Below, in pieces: positions 32,547-41,403 of a DNA stretch of 64,000 bases. The number at the start of each line of letters is the position of its first letter. Position 1 is the stretch's first letter. The translations under genes were made by a program, and so were the position numbers. Under the pieces are notes generated by a model. That model ran no database searches, was not told the origin of the DNA, and worked only from the letters and a program-made list of their open reading frames with translations. Source of the DNA: DASRIA01 sp963816975 (GTDB taxonomy: Bacteria > Actinomycetota > Thermoleophilia > Solirubrobacterales > JBBDJG01); the NCBI GenBank assembly GCA_963816975.1, contig CAWFMD010000006.1:62001-126000 (forward strand), read 5' to 3'.

Positions 32547-33449
32547 CTAATGCTGCTCGGGTGCGTTCGCCCTGCCGTGCTCGCTCTCGCGCTCGATGGC
32601 CGCATTCAGCTCCGCTCCGAACAGCAGTGCCACGTTCGTGAGCCACAGCCAGAACACGAGCACGATCGCGCTCGTGAAGGCTCCGTAGAGCGCGTTCACG
32701 TTCGGAAAGTTCGACAGGTAGAAGGAGAACCCGACCGAGGCCGCCAGCCAGAGCAGCACACCCACCACCGCGCCGGGCGTGATCCACTTGAACGAGCGGT
32801 GCCTCACGTCGGGTGTCACGTAATAGATCAGCGCGAAGATCAGCGTCGTGACCGCGAGCGCGCCGGGCCAGCGTACGATGCTCCAGACCTTCGCCGCGGT
32901 GGAGCCCAGCCCGATGAACCCGAACAGGTCGTCGGCAAAGCGGCCGCCGACGAAGACCATCACCAAAGTCGCGAGCACCAGCGCGCCCAGCACGAAGGTG
33001 AACGCCACGTCGATCGACTTGCGCCGCCAGAAGCTGCGCCCGTTGCTGGACCCGAACACGACGTTCAGCGCACGCCGGGCCGCCTCGAGCACCCCGGTCG
33101 TGCCGTAGAGGGCCACCACCACGCTCAGCACGACCGCCGTGGTGGCGGTGTCCTTTCTCCGGAACGCGGCGCGCAGGGAGTCGTCGATCGGAGCGACCGC
33201 CGACTGCGGCACGACGTCGCGCAGGTAGCCCAGGATCGCGTTGTAGGTGCTCGGGTACTGCCCGATCAGCGCCAGCAGCGAGATGCCCAGCAGCACGGCG
33301 GGGAACAGGGACATCAGCGCGTAGTAGGTGAGTGCCGCGGCGTGCTGGGTCATCTGGTCGTCGTAGAACGACTTCAGCGTGCGCCAGAGAACCCGGCGAG
33401 TCCGGCGATTCCCGGAGCTCACCGGCAGGGGTTCAGCGGCCGCGCCCAT
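32547..33449 (-). CDS. YihY/UPF0761 family membrane protein (second copy)
   Basis: 300 aa. The start is ATG 33449, preceded by AAAGGACCGCC; an ATG ten codons further up lacks a ribosome site. Family signatures: DDQMTQHAAALTYYALMSLFPAVLLG, VALYGTTGVLEAARRALNVVFG and SAIVLVFWLWLTNVALLFGAELNAAIERE. Six hydrophobic segments, with basic cytoplasmic ends. Paralogous to the protein at 29518-30336 but clearly diverged, so an old duplication. Function unknown. Confidence 0.9.
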   Translation of the reverse strand: MGAAAEPLPVSSGNRRTRRVLWRTLKSFYDDQMTQHAAALTYYALMSLFPAVLLGISLLALIGQYPSTYNAILGYLRDVVPQSAVAPIDDSLRAAFRRKDTATTAVVLSVVVALYGTTGVLEAARRALNVVFGSSNGRSFWRRKSIDVAFTFVLGALVLATLVMVFVGGRFADDLFGFIGLGSTAAKVWSIVRWPGALAVTTLIFALIYYVTPDVRHRSFKWITPGAVVGVLLWLAASVGFSFYLSNFPNVNALYGAFTSAIVLVFWLWLTNVALLFGAELNAAIERESEHGRANAPEQH

Positions 33450-33502
33450 GGCGGTCCTTTCGGCAGGCGTCCCGGCCACCCTGCCCTCGGCGCGGAGGTG
33501 GG

Positions 33503-35230
33503 CTACAGCGATGCGTGCGGCAGGGGGACCGGCTCACGCGAGCCGAGCAGCTCGGTAATCGCCTCGCTGGGCCGCGGGCGTGCGAAGTAGCCACCCTGGC
33601 CGATGTCGCATCCGAGCTCCCGCAGCGACTCGAGTTGGCTCTTCGTCTCGATCCCGTCCGCGATCGTCCTCAGCCCGATGCTTTGAGCGAGGGTCGTGAT
33701 CGCTGTCACGATCGCAACGTCCTCGGGATCCGATTCGAGACCGGAGACGAAGGAACGGTCGATCTTCAGCGCGTCCAGCGAGAAGCGCTTGAGGGATCCC
33801 AGCGCTGAGTTGCCCGTGCCGAACTCGTGGAGCGCAAGCGCCACACCCAACCGGTGCAGGGCGGACATCGCGCCTGCGGCGTCGCCTACGGCCATGCTCT
33901 CCGTGATCGCCAGGCACAGCATGGCGGGATCGGTGCGCGTCTCGGTCAGCGCGCGCTCCACGCGGCCGACCAGGTCGGGGTCGCGATGCTCGCGCCCCGC
34001 GAGGCTGACCGTCACCGGTAGCCGGCGGCCGCTGCGCACGAACCACGCGCGCGCCTGCAGACAGGCCTGACGCACCGCCCACTCGCCGATGCGCGCGATC
34101 AACCCGTTCTCCTCGGCGAGCCAGAGGAATTCCGACGGCTCGATGACTCCACGCGCGGGGTGGTCCCAGCGGATGCTGGAGTCGAGGCCCACGATCTCTC
34201 CGCTGTGCAGGTCGATCTGTGGTTGGTAGAGGAGCCTGAACTCGCGCTCCTCGATCGCCCGTTCGAGGTCGGACTGGATCCGCGCGCGGGCCCGCGTGCG
34301 GCTGCGCATCCGCTCGTCGAACACCTCGTAGGCGAGGCCCGCGCGCCTGGCGCGCTGCATCGCCTCGCCGGCGTTGCGGATCAGCTCGGCCCCACGTTGC
34401 TCGCGGCCATTGCTGACCACGACGCCCAGGTTGGAAGTCACGTGCAACTCGTGATGCTCGATCCGCAACGGCGCCGCGATCACTCGCTGGAGGCGCTCGG
34501 CGATCGCGATCACGTGCTGCTCGTCGGCAACGTCCTCACACAGAACGACGAACGCCTCCCCACCGAAACGGGCCGGCGTGTCGCTGCCGCGCAGGCCGTC
34601 GGCGAGCCGGCCGGCAAGGGCGACCATCAGCTTGTCGCCGACATCGTGCCCGTGCGCGGCGGTGATCGCCTCGAAGCCGTCGAGGCCGAGCAACATGATC
34701 CCGATCAGGCTCTCGTGGCGCTTCGCGCGAGCGACTGCGTGCTTGAGGCGATCCTCGAACAGGGTGCGGTACGGCAGGCCGGTGAGGGGATCGTGCAGGG
34801 CCTTGCGGGCGGTCTGCATCTCGAGCGCCTTGCGCTCGACGGAGTAGCGGATCGAGCGGCCGATCGCCTCCCCGTCGACCCGGCCCTTGACCAGGTAGTC
34901 CTGCGCCCCTTCCTGGACGGCCCTCACCGCGAGCAGCTCGTTCTGGAGCCCGCTGAGGATCACGATCGGCACGTCGGGAGCGGCGGCCCGCAGTTGCATC
35001 AGCGCCTCGAGGTGAGCGGCATCCGGGAGCGACAGGTCGAGCAGCACACAGCCGGGACCGGCCCCCATCACATGTCGGCGCGCATCCGCGAGGTGCTCCA
35101 CATGAGTGACGCGGAAGGCGCTCCCGGTCGCCTCTGCCAGCAGCTCGACCACCAGGCGGGCGTCGCCGGGGTTGTCCTCGACCAGCAGGACGGGAAAGCC
35201 GTTCGCCTGCGATCCGGTTGTGACGCTCAT
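33503..35230 (-). CDS. Receiver-GGDEF-EAL protein with degenerate catalytic motifs
   Basis: 575 aa. Residues 8-130 are a CheY-like receiver (LLVEDNPGDA, phosphorylatable Asp in CVLLDLSLPD, Lys in YLVKGR). The GGDEF-like domain (about 155-315) has RFGGEAF instead of RYGG[DE]EF. The EAL-like domain (about 325-565) has GLDSSIRW where EALxRW is expected and HEFGTGNSAL in place of DDFGTGYSSL; KIDRSF is kept and the late EGVET motif reads DGIET. Both cyclic-di-GMP activities are therefore probably lost or weak, leaving a binding or protein-interaction role. Start ATG 35230, 7 bases from the stop of the upstream receiver gene, with which it forms an operon. Confidence 0.9.
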   Translation of the reverse strand: MSVTTGSQANGFPVLLVEDNPGDARLVVELLAEATGSAFRVTHVEHLADARRHVMGAGPGCVLLDLSLPDAAHLEALMQLRAAAPDVPIVILSGLQNELLAVRAVQEGAQDYLVKGRVDGEAIGRSIRYSVERKALEMQTARKALHDPLTGLPYRTLFEDRLKHAVARAKRHESLIGIMLLGLDGFEAITAAHGHDVGDKLMVALAGRLADGLRGSDTPARFGGEAFVVLCEDVADEQHVIAIAERLQRVIAAPLRIEHHELHVTSNLGVVVSNGREQRGAELIRNAGEAMQRARRAGLAYEVFDERMRSRTRARARIQSDLERAIEEREFRLLYQPQIDLHSGEIVGLDSSIRWDHPARGVIEPSEFLWLAEENGLIARIGEWAVRQACLQARAWFVRSGRRLPVTVSLAGREHRDPDLVGRVERALTETRTDPAMLCLAITESMAVGDAAGAMSALHRLGVALALHEFGTGNSALGSLKRFSLDALKIDRSFVSGLESDPEDVAIVTAITTLAQSIGLRTIADGIETKSQLESLRELGCDIGQGGYFARPRPSEAITELLGSREPVPLPHASL

Positions 35231-35237
35231 GGCGGCC

Positions 35238-35753
35238 CTAACTCGAGGGCAGGCGCGCTGTCGCGAGCCAGAAGTCTTCAATCGAGCGCACGACCGCGAT
35301 GTACTCGTCCAGGTCGAGCGGCTTCGTGATGAAGCAGTTCGCCCGCAGCTCGTAGGCGCGCATGATGTCGCTCTGGGCCGCAGACGTGGTCAGCACGATC
35401 ACGGGGATGCGACACAGTGCGCGGTCGGACTTGAGCTCCTCCAGGACCTCGCGTCCGTCCTTGCGCGGCAGGTTCAGATCGAGCAGCACGAGCTTTGGCC
35501 GGGGCGCGGACTCGTAGATGCCCTCTCTGCGCAGGAACGCCAGCGCCTGCTCGCCGTCGCTGACGACGTTCAGATGGGTGGAGAGCCGGCCGCCCTCGAA
35601 CACTTCACGCGTGAGCCTCACATCCGCCGGGTTGTCCTCGACGAGCAGGATCTCCAGCGTGCCGTCGATTCCGTTCGCGTTCAGCGCCAGGTCACGTGTG
35701 TAGGGGCCCGTCTCGGGGGCGACGGCGTCAAGCGCCTCGGATGAGACCATCAT
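35238..35753 (-). CDS. Rcp1-like single-domain response regulator
   Basis: 171 aa. The chosen ATG 35753 has an excellent ribosome site (AGGAGGGCAAC). After a 35-residue lead, the receiver reads ILLVEDNPADVRLTREVF, VLLDLNLPRKDGREVLEELKSD (phosphoacceptor Asp), VIVLTTSAAQSDI and CFITKPLDLDEY. The DLNLPRKDGREVL pattern is that of cyanobacterial phytochrome response regulators (Rcp1). There is no output domain. It lies between the multi-PAS kinase gene and the receiver-GGDEF-EAL gene, so it is the likely phosphoryl target of that kinase. Confidence 0.93.
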   Translation of the reverse strand: MMVSSEALDAVAPETGPYTRDLALNANGIDGTLEILLVEDNPADVRLTREVFEGGRLSTHLNVVSDGEQALAFLRREGIYESAPRPKLVLLDLNLPRKDGREVLEELKSDRALCRIPVIVLTTSAAQSDIMRAYELRANCFITKPLDLDEYIAVVRSIEDFWLATARLPSS

Positions 35754-35903
35754 GTTGCCCTCCTGTAGCACTCTGAATCCCACGTTCCGATCCTCCGCGC
35801 ACAGATCGTTGGTTGCCGATGGACGCTCCGTTAGTTGTCGAGAGCGCTCCCCCAGGCTGCGATCGGACATGCGTCCAGAGCCGGGCCGTCGGGCCGCCGG
35901 GCT

Positions 35904-38900
35904 CTAGCGGTCGGGGATCGTGAAGCAGAAGCGGCTGCCTCCGTGCTCGCTGCGCTCGACCCAGATGCGGCCCTGGTGGCGCTCCACGATGCGCTTGCAG
36001 ATCGACAGGCCGACCCCGCTGCCCGCGTACCTGTCGCGCGTGTGCAGCCGCTTGAAGACCGTGAAGATGCGCTTTGCGTGGCGCGGGTCGACCCCGATCC
36101 CGTTGTCGGCCACGCTGAAGCGCCATGCCGTGTCCCCCTCCTCGCGCCGCGCGGCCACCTCGACGCGGGGCGGGTCGGTGTCCCTGAACTTGATGCCGTT
36201 GCCGATCAGGTTCTGGAAGAGCTGGCGCAGCTGGCCCTCGTCGCCGCGGACGGTGGGCAGGTCTCCCACGATCACCGTGGCCCCGGACTCGGCGACGGTC
36301 ATCTGCATGCCCGCCAGCGTGTCGCGGACGAGCTCCCCGCAGTCGACGGGGGCGGTGCGGTACTCCTCGGTGCCGGCCCGCGAGTAGGCGAGCAGGTCGT
36401 CGATCAGGCGCTGCATGCGGTTCACGCCGTCCACGGCGAAGCCGATGAACTCGTCTGCATCGGAGTCGAGCCTCCCGCCGTAGCGGCGCGCCAGGAGCTG
36501 CACGTAGCTCGAGACCATGCGCAGCGGCTCGGAGAGGTCGTGCGAGGCGACATGCGCGAACTCCTGGAGATCGGAGTTCGAGCGCTCCAGCTCGGTCGCG
36601 CGCTGCTCGAGCTCCGCGGCGACGCTCGCGAGGCGATCCTCGCTGTGCTTGCGCCGGGTGATGTCCTGCACCTGCGCGATCCCGTACAGCAGACGGCCCG
36701 CCGAGTCGTGCACGGTGGACGCGTTGTACATCACCCACACGGTGCTCCCGTCCCCGCGCCGGAACCGCTTCTCCAGCTGATAGTTGGGGATCTCGCCGCT
36801 CAGCAGGCGCTCCAGCAGTGGCAGCTCCACGTCCAGGTCATCCGGGTGCGTGACCTGCTCGACCGACATCGACTCCAGCACGTCCGCGGCGCGCCCGATG
36901 ATCACGCACAAGGAGTGATTGACCTGCAGCAGGCGCGCGCGGTCGCCGGCGCCTACTCCGAACAGCCCCATACCGATCGGAGCGTCCTCGAACGCGCGCC
37001 GGAAGGCTTCCTGCACCTCGCGCATCGCCTCCTCCGCGCGCTTGCGCTCCGTGCGGTCCCGGACGATCACGGACGCGCCCGTGATCGCGCGTCGCGCGTC
37101 GCGCATCGGGGACGCCGTGATCGACACCGGCACGACGCTGCCGTCCTTGCGGCGGTGATCGGTCTCGTGGTCCTGGAGCCGCCGGCCCGCGAGCGCCTCG
37201 GAGAGCAGCCGCGTGTCCTCGGCCGCGCGCTCGGCCGGCATCAGCAGCTCGAGGGTGCGGCCGACCAGCTCGTGGGCCTCGTAGCCGTACAGCTCGACCG
37301 CCCCCTGGTTCCACGCGGTGACCTCCCCGCCGGGTCCCGTTGCGATGATCGCGTCGTGCGACGCCTGCACGACGTCGGCCAGCCGGCGCAGGGTCTCCTC
37401 GGCACGCTTTCGCTCGGTGATGTCATGCAGGAAGGCGTTGAACGAATGCGTCCCGCCGGCCTGCACGGCGCTGATCGTGAACTCGACCGGGAACTCGTGG
37501 CCGTCGCGATGCCGCGCCTCCAGCTCGACCCGCCGGCCGATCAGCGCTCCCTTGCCCGTCGACACGAACTGCCGCAGCGCGCGGTCGTGGCTCGACCGGT
37601 GGCGCGGCGGGATGATGGTCGCCGCGAGGCTCCGCCCCAGCGCCTGTTGCTCGCTCCAGCCGAAGGTCGCCTCCGCCTGCGGGTTCCACGCGGTGATGCG
37701 GCCGGCGGCGTCCATCGAGACGAACGCGTCGTGCGCCGTGTCGATGATCCGGCGGAAGTGGCGCTCCGAGTCACGCAGCGTCTCCTCGGCACGCTTGCGC
37801 TGCGTGATGTCCGTCGCGATCGCGCACACCGCGTACGGTCGGCCGCTGGAGTCGAGCAGCGGGACCCTTGCCGACAAGTAGGTGTGCGGCCCGTCGGCCT
37901 GGTCGATCACCTCCTCCACCTCGAGCGGCACCTGCTCACGAATCACGTAGCGGTCGTTGGCGCGCATCGACGCTGCCACCTCGGGCGCGAACAGCTCGTC
38001 GTCAGTGCGACCCGTGACTCGCTCCCGGTTGACGTCGAAGAGAGCCTCGAAGCTACGGTTCACCAGCGTGTAGCGACCTTCCATGTCCTTCACGTAGATC
38101 ACCGCCGCCGTGTTGTCGATGATCGCCTGGACGCGCTCGCTGCTCTCGACTAGCGCCGCCTCTGCGCGCGTGCGCGCCGTCACGTCCTGGACCTGCACGA
38201 TCAGGTAGAGCGGTCGCCGGCGGGCATCGGGTACGAGCGAGACCGACACCATCGCCACGATCACCTCGCCGTCGGCACGCCGCAGTCGCTTCTCGACCTC
38301 GAAGTTCCGGACCTCCCCGGCCAGCATCCACGGCACGTAGCGAGCGTCCGACGAGTCCGGGTCCGACGCGTCGACGATGTGCTCGAAGGCGACGCCGACC
38401 AGCTCCGCGGGCGAGTAGCCGACGATCTCGCACAGCGCCCGGTTGACCCGCAGGAAGCAGCCGGCCCGGTCGCGCTCGATGCTGACCAGGGCCATCCCGA
38501 TCGAAGCCTCCTCGAACGCCCCGCGGAAGCGCTCTTCGGCCTCGTGCATCGCCGCCTCGTCGCGCCGGCGCGTGGTGGCGTCGCGCAGGACCGCGGTCGT
38601 GCAGGTCTCACCGCCCCCCGGGTTCCACCGCGAGAAGGCAGCTTCGAGCAGGAACTCGGCGCGGGCGTCGTCGTGGCCGTGGCGCAACCCTGCGACCTCG
38701 TGCACGCGGCCGGGCCCGTCGCTGCCGCGGTCGGGAAGGCCGCGGGGCAGCACCTCGGTCACCGGCCGGCCCGTGAGCTCGGCGCGCGCCCGGCCGAAGA
38801 TGCGCGACGCGGCCACGTTCGCGTATGCGATGTGGCCCCGCGGATCGACCGACAGGATCGCGTCCGCCGCGCTGTCTGCCACAGCGCGAAAGTGCGCCTC

Positions 38901-39542
38901 GGCGGCCCGCAGCGAGTGCTCCGCATGCTGTCGGCGGAAGAGGATCCCGAGCTGCGCGGCCGCCGCGCACAGCAGCGACACGAGGCGCTCGTCGCGCTCC
39001 CGCTGCTCGCGCGAGAAGAACTCCAACACCGCGACGATCTCGTCGCCCGCCGGCACGGGTATCGCCGTGGCCGCGGCGAGGCCCGCCTGCGCGGCAAACG
39101 GCCCGCGCTCGAACCTCCGATCCGATTGCACGTCTGCGATCCACACCGGGCGCGCCAACTCCCAGGCCTGGCCGGGCAGGCCGATGCCGGGGAGGAACGA
39201 GAGCGCCTCGGTCACCCGCCGGAAGGACTCGAGGCCCGGGACGCCCGCGTGCCATGCGGCACTGCACTCGAGCGCACTGCCGTCGGCCGTGCGGACCCAG
39301 GCCTGACCAAGTGCCCATCCCGTGTGCTCGCACACCCGGCGGAGCACGTCCGCGACGGCCAGCTCGGCGGACTGCGCCCGTGCGATCGACAGGGAGAGCT
39401 CCGGACCAAGCGCCGTCAGATCCGCGCGCAGGCTCGGCCCACCGGCCGCCGGGATGCCGGGCCGAGGCAGGGCAGGGTTGTGTTCGAGGGACCGGTGCGA
39501 CACCGCGTCACGCTGTGAGGCTTCGGTTCTTGTGAGCCCCAT
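35904..39542 (-). CDS. GAF/six-PAS soluble sensor histidine kinase
   Basis: 1212 aa, no membrane segment, so a cytoplasmic sensor. A GAF domain (about 50-190) is followed by six PAS domains with PAC motifs in tandem (roughly 195-965), several with ITAWNPQAEATFGW- or VTAWNQGAVELYGY-type cores and one with YVKDMEGRYTLVNRSFEALF. The HisKA box is VASHDLSEPLRM with His at about residue 1001, of the phytochrome-like type that pairs with Rcp1 regulators. The ATPase domain has the N box NLIGNGIKFR, DNGIGV and GSGVGLSICKRI. The start is ATG 39542; a further upstream ATG would run toward the tRNA gene. Two receivers follow on the same strand. The sensed signal cannot be told; no bilin-binding Cys was identified. 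Confidence 0.92.
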   Translation of the reverse strand: MGLTRTEASQRDAVSHRSLEHNPALPRPGIPAAGGPSLRADLTALGPELSLSIARAQSAELAVADVLRRVCEHTGWALGQAWVRTADGSALECSAAWHAGVPGLESFRRVTEALSFLPGIGLPGQAWELARPVWIADVQSDRRFERGPFAAQAGLAAATAIPVPAGDEIVAVLEFFSREQRERDERLVSLLCAAAAQLGILFRRQHAEHSLRAAEAHFRAVADSAADAILSVDPRGHIAYANVAASRIFGRARAELTGRPVTEVLPRGLPDRGSDGPGRVHEVAGLRHGHDDARAEFLLEAAFSRWNPGGGETCTTAVLRDATTRRRDEAAMHEAEERFRGAFEEASIGMALVSIERDRAGCFLRVNRALCEIVGYSPAELVGVAFEHIVDASDPDSSDARYVPWMLAGEVRNFEVEKRLRRADGEVIVAMVSVSLVPDARRRPLYLIVQVQDVTARTRAEAALVESSERVQAIIDNTAAVIYVKDMEGRYTLVNRSFEALFDVNRERVTGRTDDELFAPEVAASMRANDRYVIREQVPLEVEEVIDQADGPHTYLSARVPLLDSSGRPYAVCAIATDITQRKRAEETLRDSERHFRRIIDTAHDAFVSMDAAGRITAWNPQAEATFGWSEQQALGRSLAATIIPPRHRSSHDRALRQFVSTGKGALIGRRVELEARHRDGHEFPVEFTISAVQAGGTHSFNAFLHDITERKRAEETLRRLADVVQASHDAIIATGPGGEVTAWNQGAVELYGYEAHELVGRTLELLMPAERAAEDTRLLSEALAGRRLQDHETDHRRKDGSVVPVSITASPMRDARRAITGASVIVRDRTERKRAEEAMREVQEAFRRAFEDAPIGMGLFGVGAGDRARLLQVNHSLCVIIGRAADVLESMSVEQVTHPDDLDVELPLLERLLSGEIPNYQLEKRFRRGDGSTVWVMYNASTVHDSAGRLLYGIAQVQDITRRKHSEDRLASVAAELEQRATELERSNSDLQEFAHVASHDLSEPLRMVSSYVQLLARRYGGRLDSDADEFIGFAVDGVNRMQRLIDDLLAYSRAGTEEYRTAPVDCGELVRDTLAGMQMTVAESGATVIVGDLPTVRGDEGQLRQLFQNLIGNGIKFRDTDPPRVEVAARREEGDTAWRFSVADNGIGVDPRHAKRIFTVFKRLHTRDRYAGSGVGLSICKRIVERHQGRIWVERSEHGGSRFCFTIPDR

Positions 39543-39617
39543 TGGCTCATCGACACCCCGCAGCCCGGACTCAACCCAGCCCGGGCCCCGGCGAGATGCG
39601 CCCCCGGCGCGCTTCAA

Positions 39618-39706
39618 CGGAGAGGGAGGGATTCGAACCCTCGAGGCAGGTTTCCCCGCCCACGCGATTTCCAGTCGCGCTCCTTAAGCCGCTCGGACAC
39701 CTCTCC
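39618..39706 (-). tRNA. tRNA-Ser (anticodon GGA)
   Basis: 89 nt with a long variable arm. Acceptor GGAGAGG pairs with CCTCTCC and the discriminator is G. The anticodon stem-loop reads GCGACTGGAAATCGC (anticodon GGA). The variable arm is TGGGCGGGGAAACCTGCC-like, and the T arm is GAGGGTTCGAATCCCTC. CCA is not encoded. Confidence 0.95.
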
Positions 39707-39740
39707 GGGTGCGCGCGAAGCCGCCCTCGTGGCGGCGCGG

Positions 39741-40721
39741 CTAGCGTAGCAACGGGGCGCCGCCGCGCCCGCCCACATCGCCGTGGTTGCGCAGGTGGTC
39801 GGCGCGCCGCCGCCGGAAGATCTCGCGCTGCACGAGCAGCGTGGCGACGCCGGCGATGCACAGGGCCGACAGGTTGATGCCGAGTTGCGCCACCGACCCC
39901 CCGAACGCGGACCAGTCGCCATAGGCACCCGACACCCCGATGTTGGCGGCCGCGGGGATCGTCGTGACCGAGATCAGCACGCCCGTCAGCGCCCCCGACT
40001 TCGCCGTTGTGAGCGACAGCGTCCCGGCGACCCCCGCGCAGAACGCCACGAAGAAGGAGAAGAAGTTCGGGCTCGAGATGATCACGGACAGGCCGTGGTC
40101 TTTTTCGGAGAAGCTGCCGGGCGTCAGTCCGGTCCAGTTGAACAAGAGGGATGCCACCAGCGCCGCGGCGATCCCCAGTGGGAACCCCGCGGCCAGGGCC
40201 AGCACGGAGCGGCGGGCGAGCGGCCACCGTCCCTGCGCCACAGCCACGCAGAAGCTCGCCAGCGGACCGAACTCCGGGCCCAGCACCATCGCCCCGATGA
40301 TCAGGATCGGCGTGTCGAGGAAGATCCCCACAGCCGCGATCAAGGTCGCGAGCGTCATGAAGATCAGGTAGCTGGCGGTCAGCTCCGTGGACTCCGACGT
40401 GAGCTCCTCCACCTCCTCCCAGACGACCGCGTTCGCGGGTTCGCCCGGCGCCGCCCGCTCGGACCGGTCCGCCGCGCGAGACAGAACGGTGGCCGGGCGC
40501 TCCACGGCGATCGCGCCGTGCTCGGGAACTCCCAGCTCCTGGAGGTCGAGCAGCAGGATGCTCGCCGCTTCTCGTGCGACGTCGCACAGAACCACGTCGC
40601 CCGGCGGCCGTCGCGCGACGTCCGGGAGATGCACGATGTGCGACACGGCGGCCGACCGCTCGAGCACTTCGAGCACTTGGCTCGCCAGGTCCCGGGGAAC
40701 GACGATTCGGAGATGGACCAC
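39741..40721 (-). CDS. DUF389 (TIGR00341-like) membrane protein
   Basis: 326 aa. The N-terminal soluble domain (1-105, HLRIVVPRDLASQVLEVLERS) is followed by the DUF389 core with about six transmembrane segments. The conserved region reads ASYLIFMTLATLIAAVGIFLDTPILIIGAMVLGPEFGPLASF, then SNFFSFF-like and TTIPAAANIGVSGAYGDW segments. The Arg-rich end (QREIFRRRRADHLRNHG) is cytoplasmic. Function unknown; members are widespread in actinobacteria. A hairpin and a 19-residue microprotein gene lie directly upstream. Confidence 0.9.
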   Translation of the reverse strand: MVHLRIVVPRDLASQVLEVLERSAAVSHIVHLPDVARRPPGDVVLCDVAREAASILLLDLQELGVPEHGAIAVERPATVLSRAADRSERAAPGEPANAVVWEEVEELTSESTELTASYLIFMTLATLIAAVGIFLDTPILIIGAMVLGPEFGPLASFCVAVAQGRWPLARRSVLALAAGFPLGIAAALVASLLFNWTGLTPGSFSEKDHGLSVIISSPNFFSFFVAFCAGVAGTLSLTTAKSGALTGVLISVTTIPAAANIGVSGAYGDWSAFGGSVAQLGINLSALCIAGVATLLVQREIFRRRRADHLRNHGDVGGRGGAPLLR

Positions 40722-40737
40722 GATCCCCGGAAGATAT

Positions 40738-40762
40738 GAGCGCGACCGGAGGGGTCGCGCTC
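40738..40762 (-). terminator. Hairpin terminator after the microprotein gene
   Basis: Perfect 10-bp stem GAGCGCGACC / GGTCGCGCTC with a 5-base loop, 33 bases after the microprotein stop and 17 bases before the DUF389 start codon. It may end the microprotein transcript or act as an attenuator in front of the DUF389 gene; the sequence does not decide between these. Confidence 0.65.
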
Positions 40763-40794
40763 AGTCGAAAGGGAAACTGCCTGTGTCTGTTTGT

Positions 40795-40854
40795 CTAGAG
40801 CAGGATGATGATCAGGATGATGATCAGAACAAGGGTGCCCAAACCGATGTACAT
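40795..40854 (-). CDS. 19-residue hydrophobic membrane microprotein
   Basis: MYIGLGTLVLIIILIIILL, almost a pure transmembrane helix. It is too short for usual gene calling, but the ribosome binding site is perfect: AGGAGGTGAGCAC immediately before ATG 40854, the best in this region. It ends at TAG and is followed by a strong hairpin. Short proteins starting with Gly-Leu-Gly-Thr-hydrophobic runs are known in other bacteria (DUF3309-like), so a real stress- or membrane-associated peptide is plausible. It lies between a small secreted-protein gene and DUF389 on the same strand. Confidence 0.72.
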   Translation of the reverse strand: MYIGLGTLVLIIILIIILL

Positions 40855-40910
40855 GTGCTCACCTCCTCTGGCGCTCCATACCCCGCACGGCGGCCGCGAA
40901 ACGAACCACG

Positions 40911-41309
40911 TCAGCGGCGCAGGCGCGCCGTGTAGCTGCCTGGGGCGTGATCGCACTCGAACACGACCACGATGTTCCCGCGCACTCGGGTCCGGCTGGT
41001 GAAGCGGCCGGTCGCCTGAAAGATGACGACCCGCCTGCCACCTCGCCGGCGTGCGCGCTTGGTTGCCTTGAAAGCACCGTTCCGCACGCGGAAGCGGGCG
41101 CTCATCGCCCGCCGGCGGCGGTCGCCGCAGTAGCGCAGCGTCCCCTGCTTGCCGTCGCTGGAAACGCGGATCGAGACGGTGTGGCGCGCCTCGCCCAGCA
41201 GGGGCCGGCTCTTGCCCACGTAGTGACCGCCCTTGCGCGGGTTCGCAGCCCCCGCGAGCGCCGGAGCCGCGATCGCCAAGCACAGAACTGCCAGCGCGAT
41301 CCTCTTCAT
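40911..41309 (-). CDS. Small secreted basic beta protein
   Basis: 132 aa with a clear signal peptide (MKRIALAVLCLAIAAPALAGA). The mature part has KGGHYVGKSRPLLGEARHTVSIRVSSDG, two cysteines (LRYCGD and FECDHA) and an Arg-rich middle (KATKRARRRGGRRVV), with alternating beta strands. It ends DHAPGSYTARLRR. This pattern occurs in short exported proteins of Solirubrobacterales-type genomes, but no named family is recognised. The start is ATG 41309, chosen for its signal peptide over longer in-frame options. Same strand as, and 56 bases upstream of, the microprotein. Confidence 0.68.
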   Translation of the reverse strand: MKRIALAVLCLAIAAPALAGAANPRKGGHYVGKSRPLLGEARHTVSIRVSSDGKQGTLRYCGDRRRRAMSARFRVRNGAFKATKRARRRGGRRVVIFQATGRFTSRTRVRGNIVVVFECDHAPGSYTARLRR

Positions 41310-41403
41310 GGGCCGAAACCCTAGACGCTCGCGACGCGCCGCGCGCGGGTTGCAAGGGAGCAGGCACCGCGACGCCGTGGCCCGAACGAATACGCTTGCG
41401 GGC

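Noticed and set aside
39720..39736. Short GCCGCC/GGCGGC hairpin after the DUF389 gene as a terminator
   Set aside because: Only 6 bp, fully GC and of a kind expected by chance in this composition, without a T tract.
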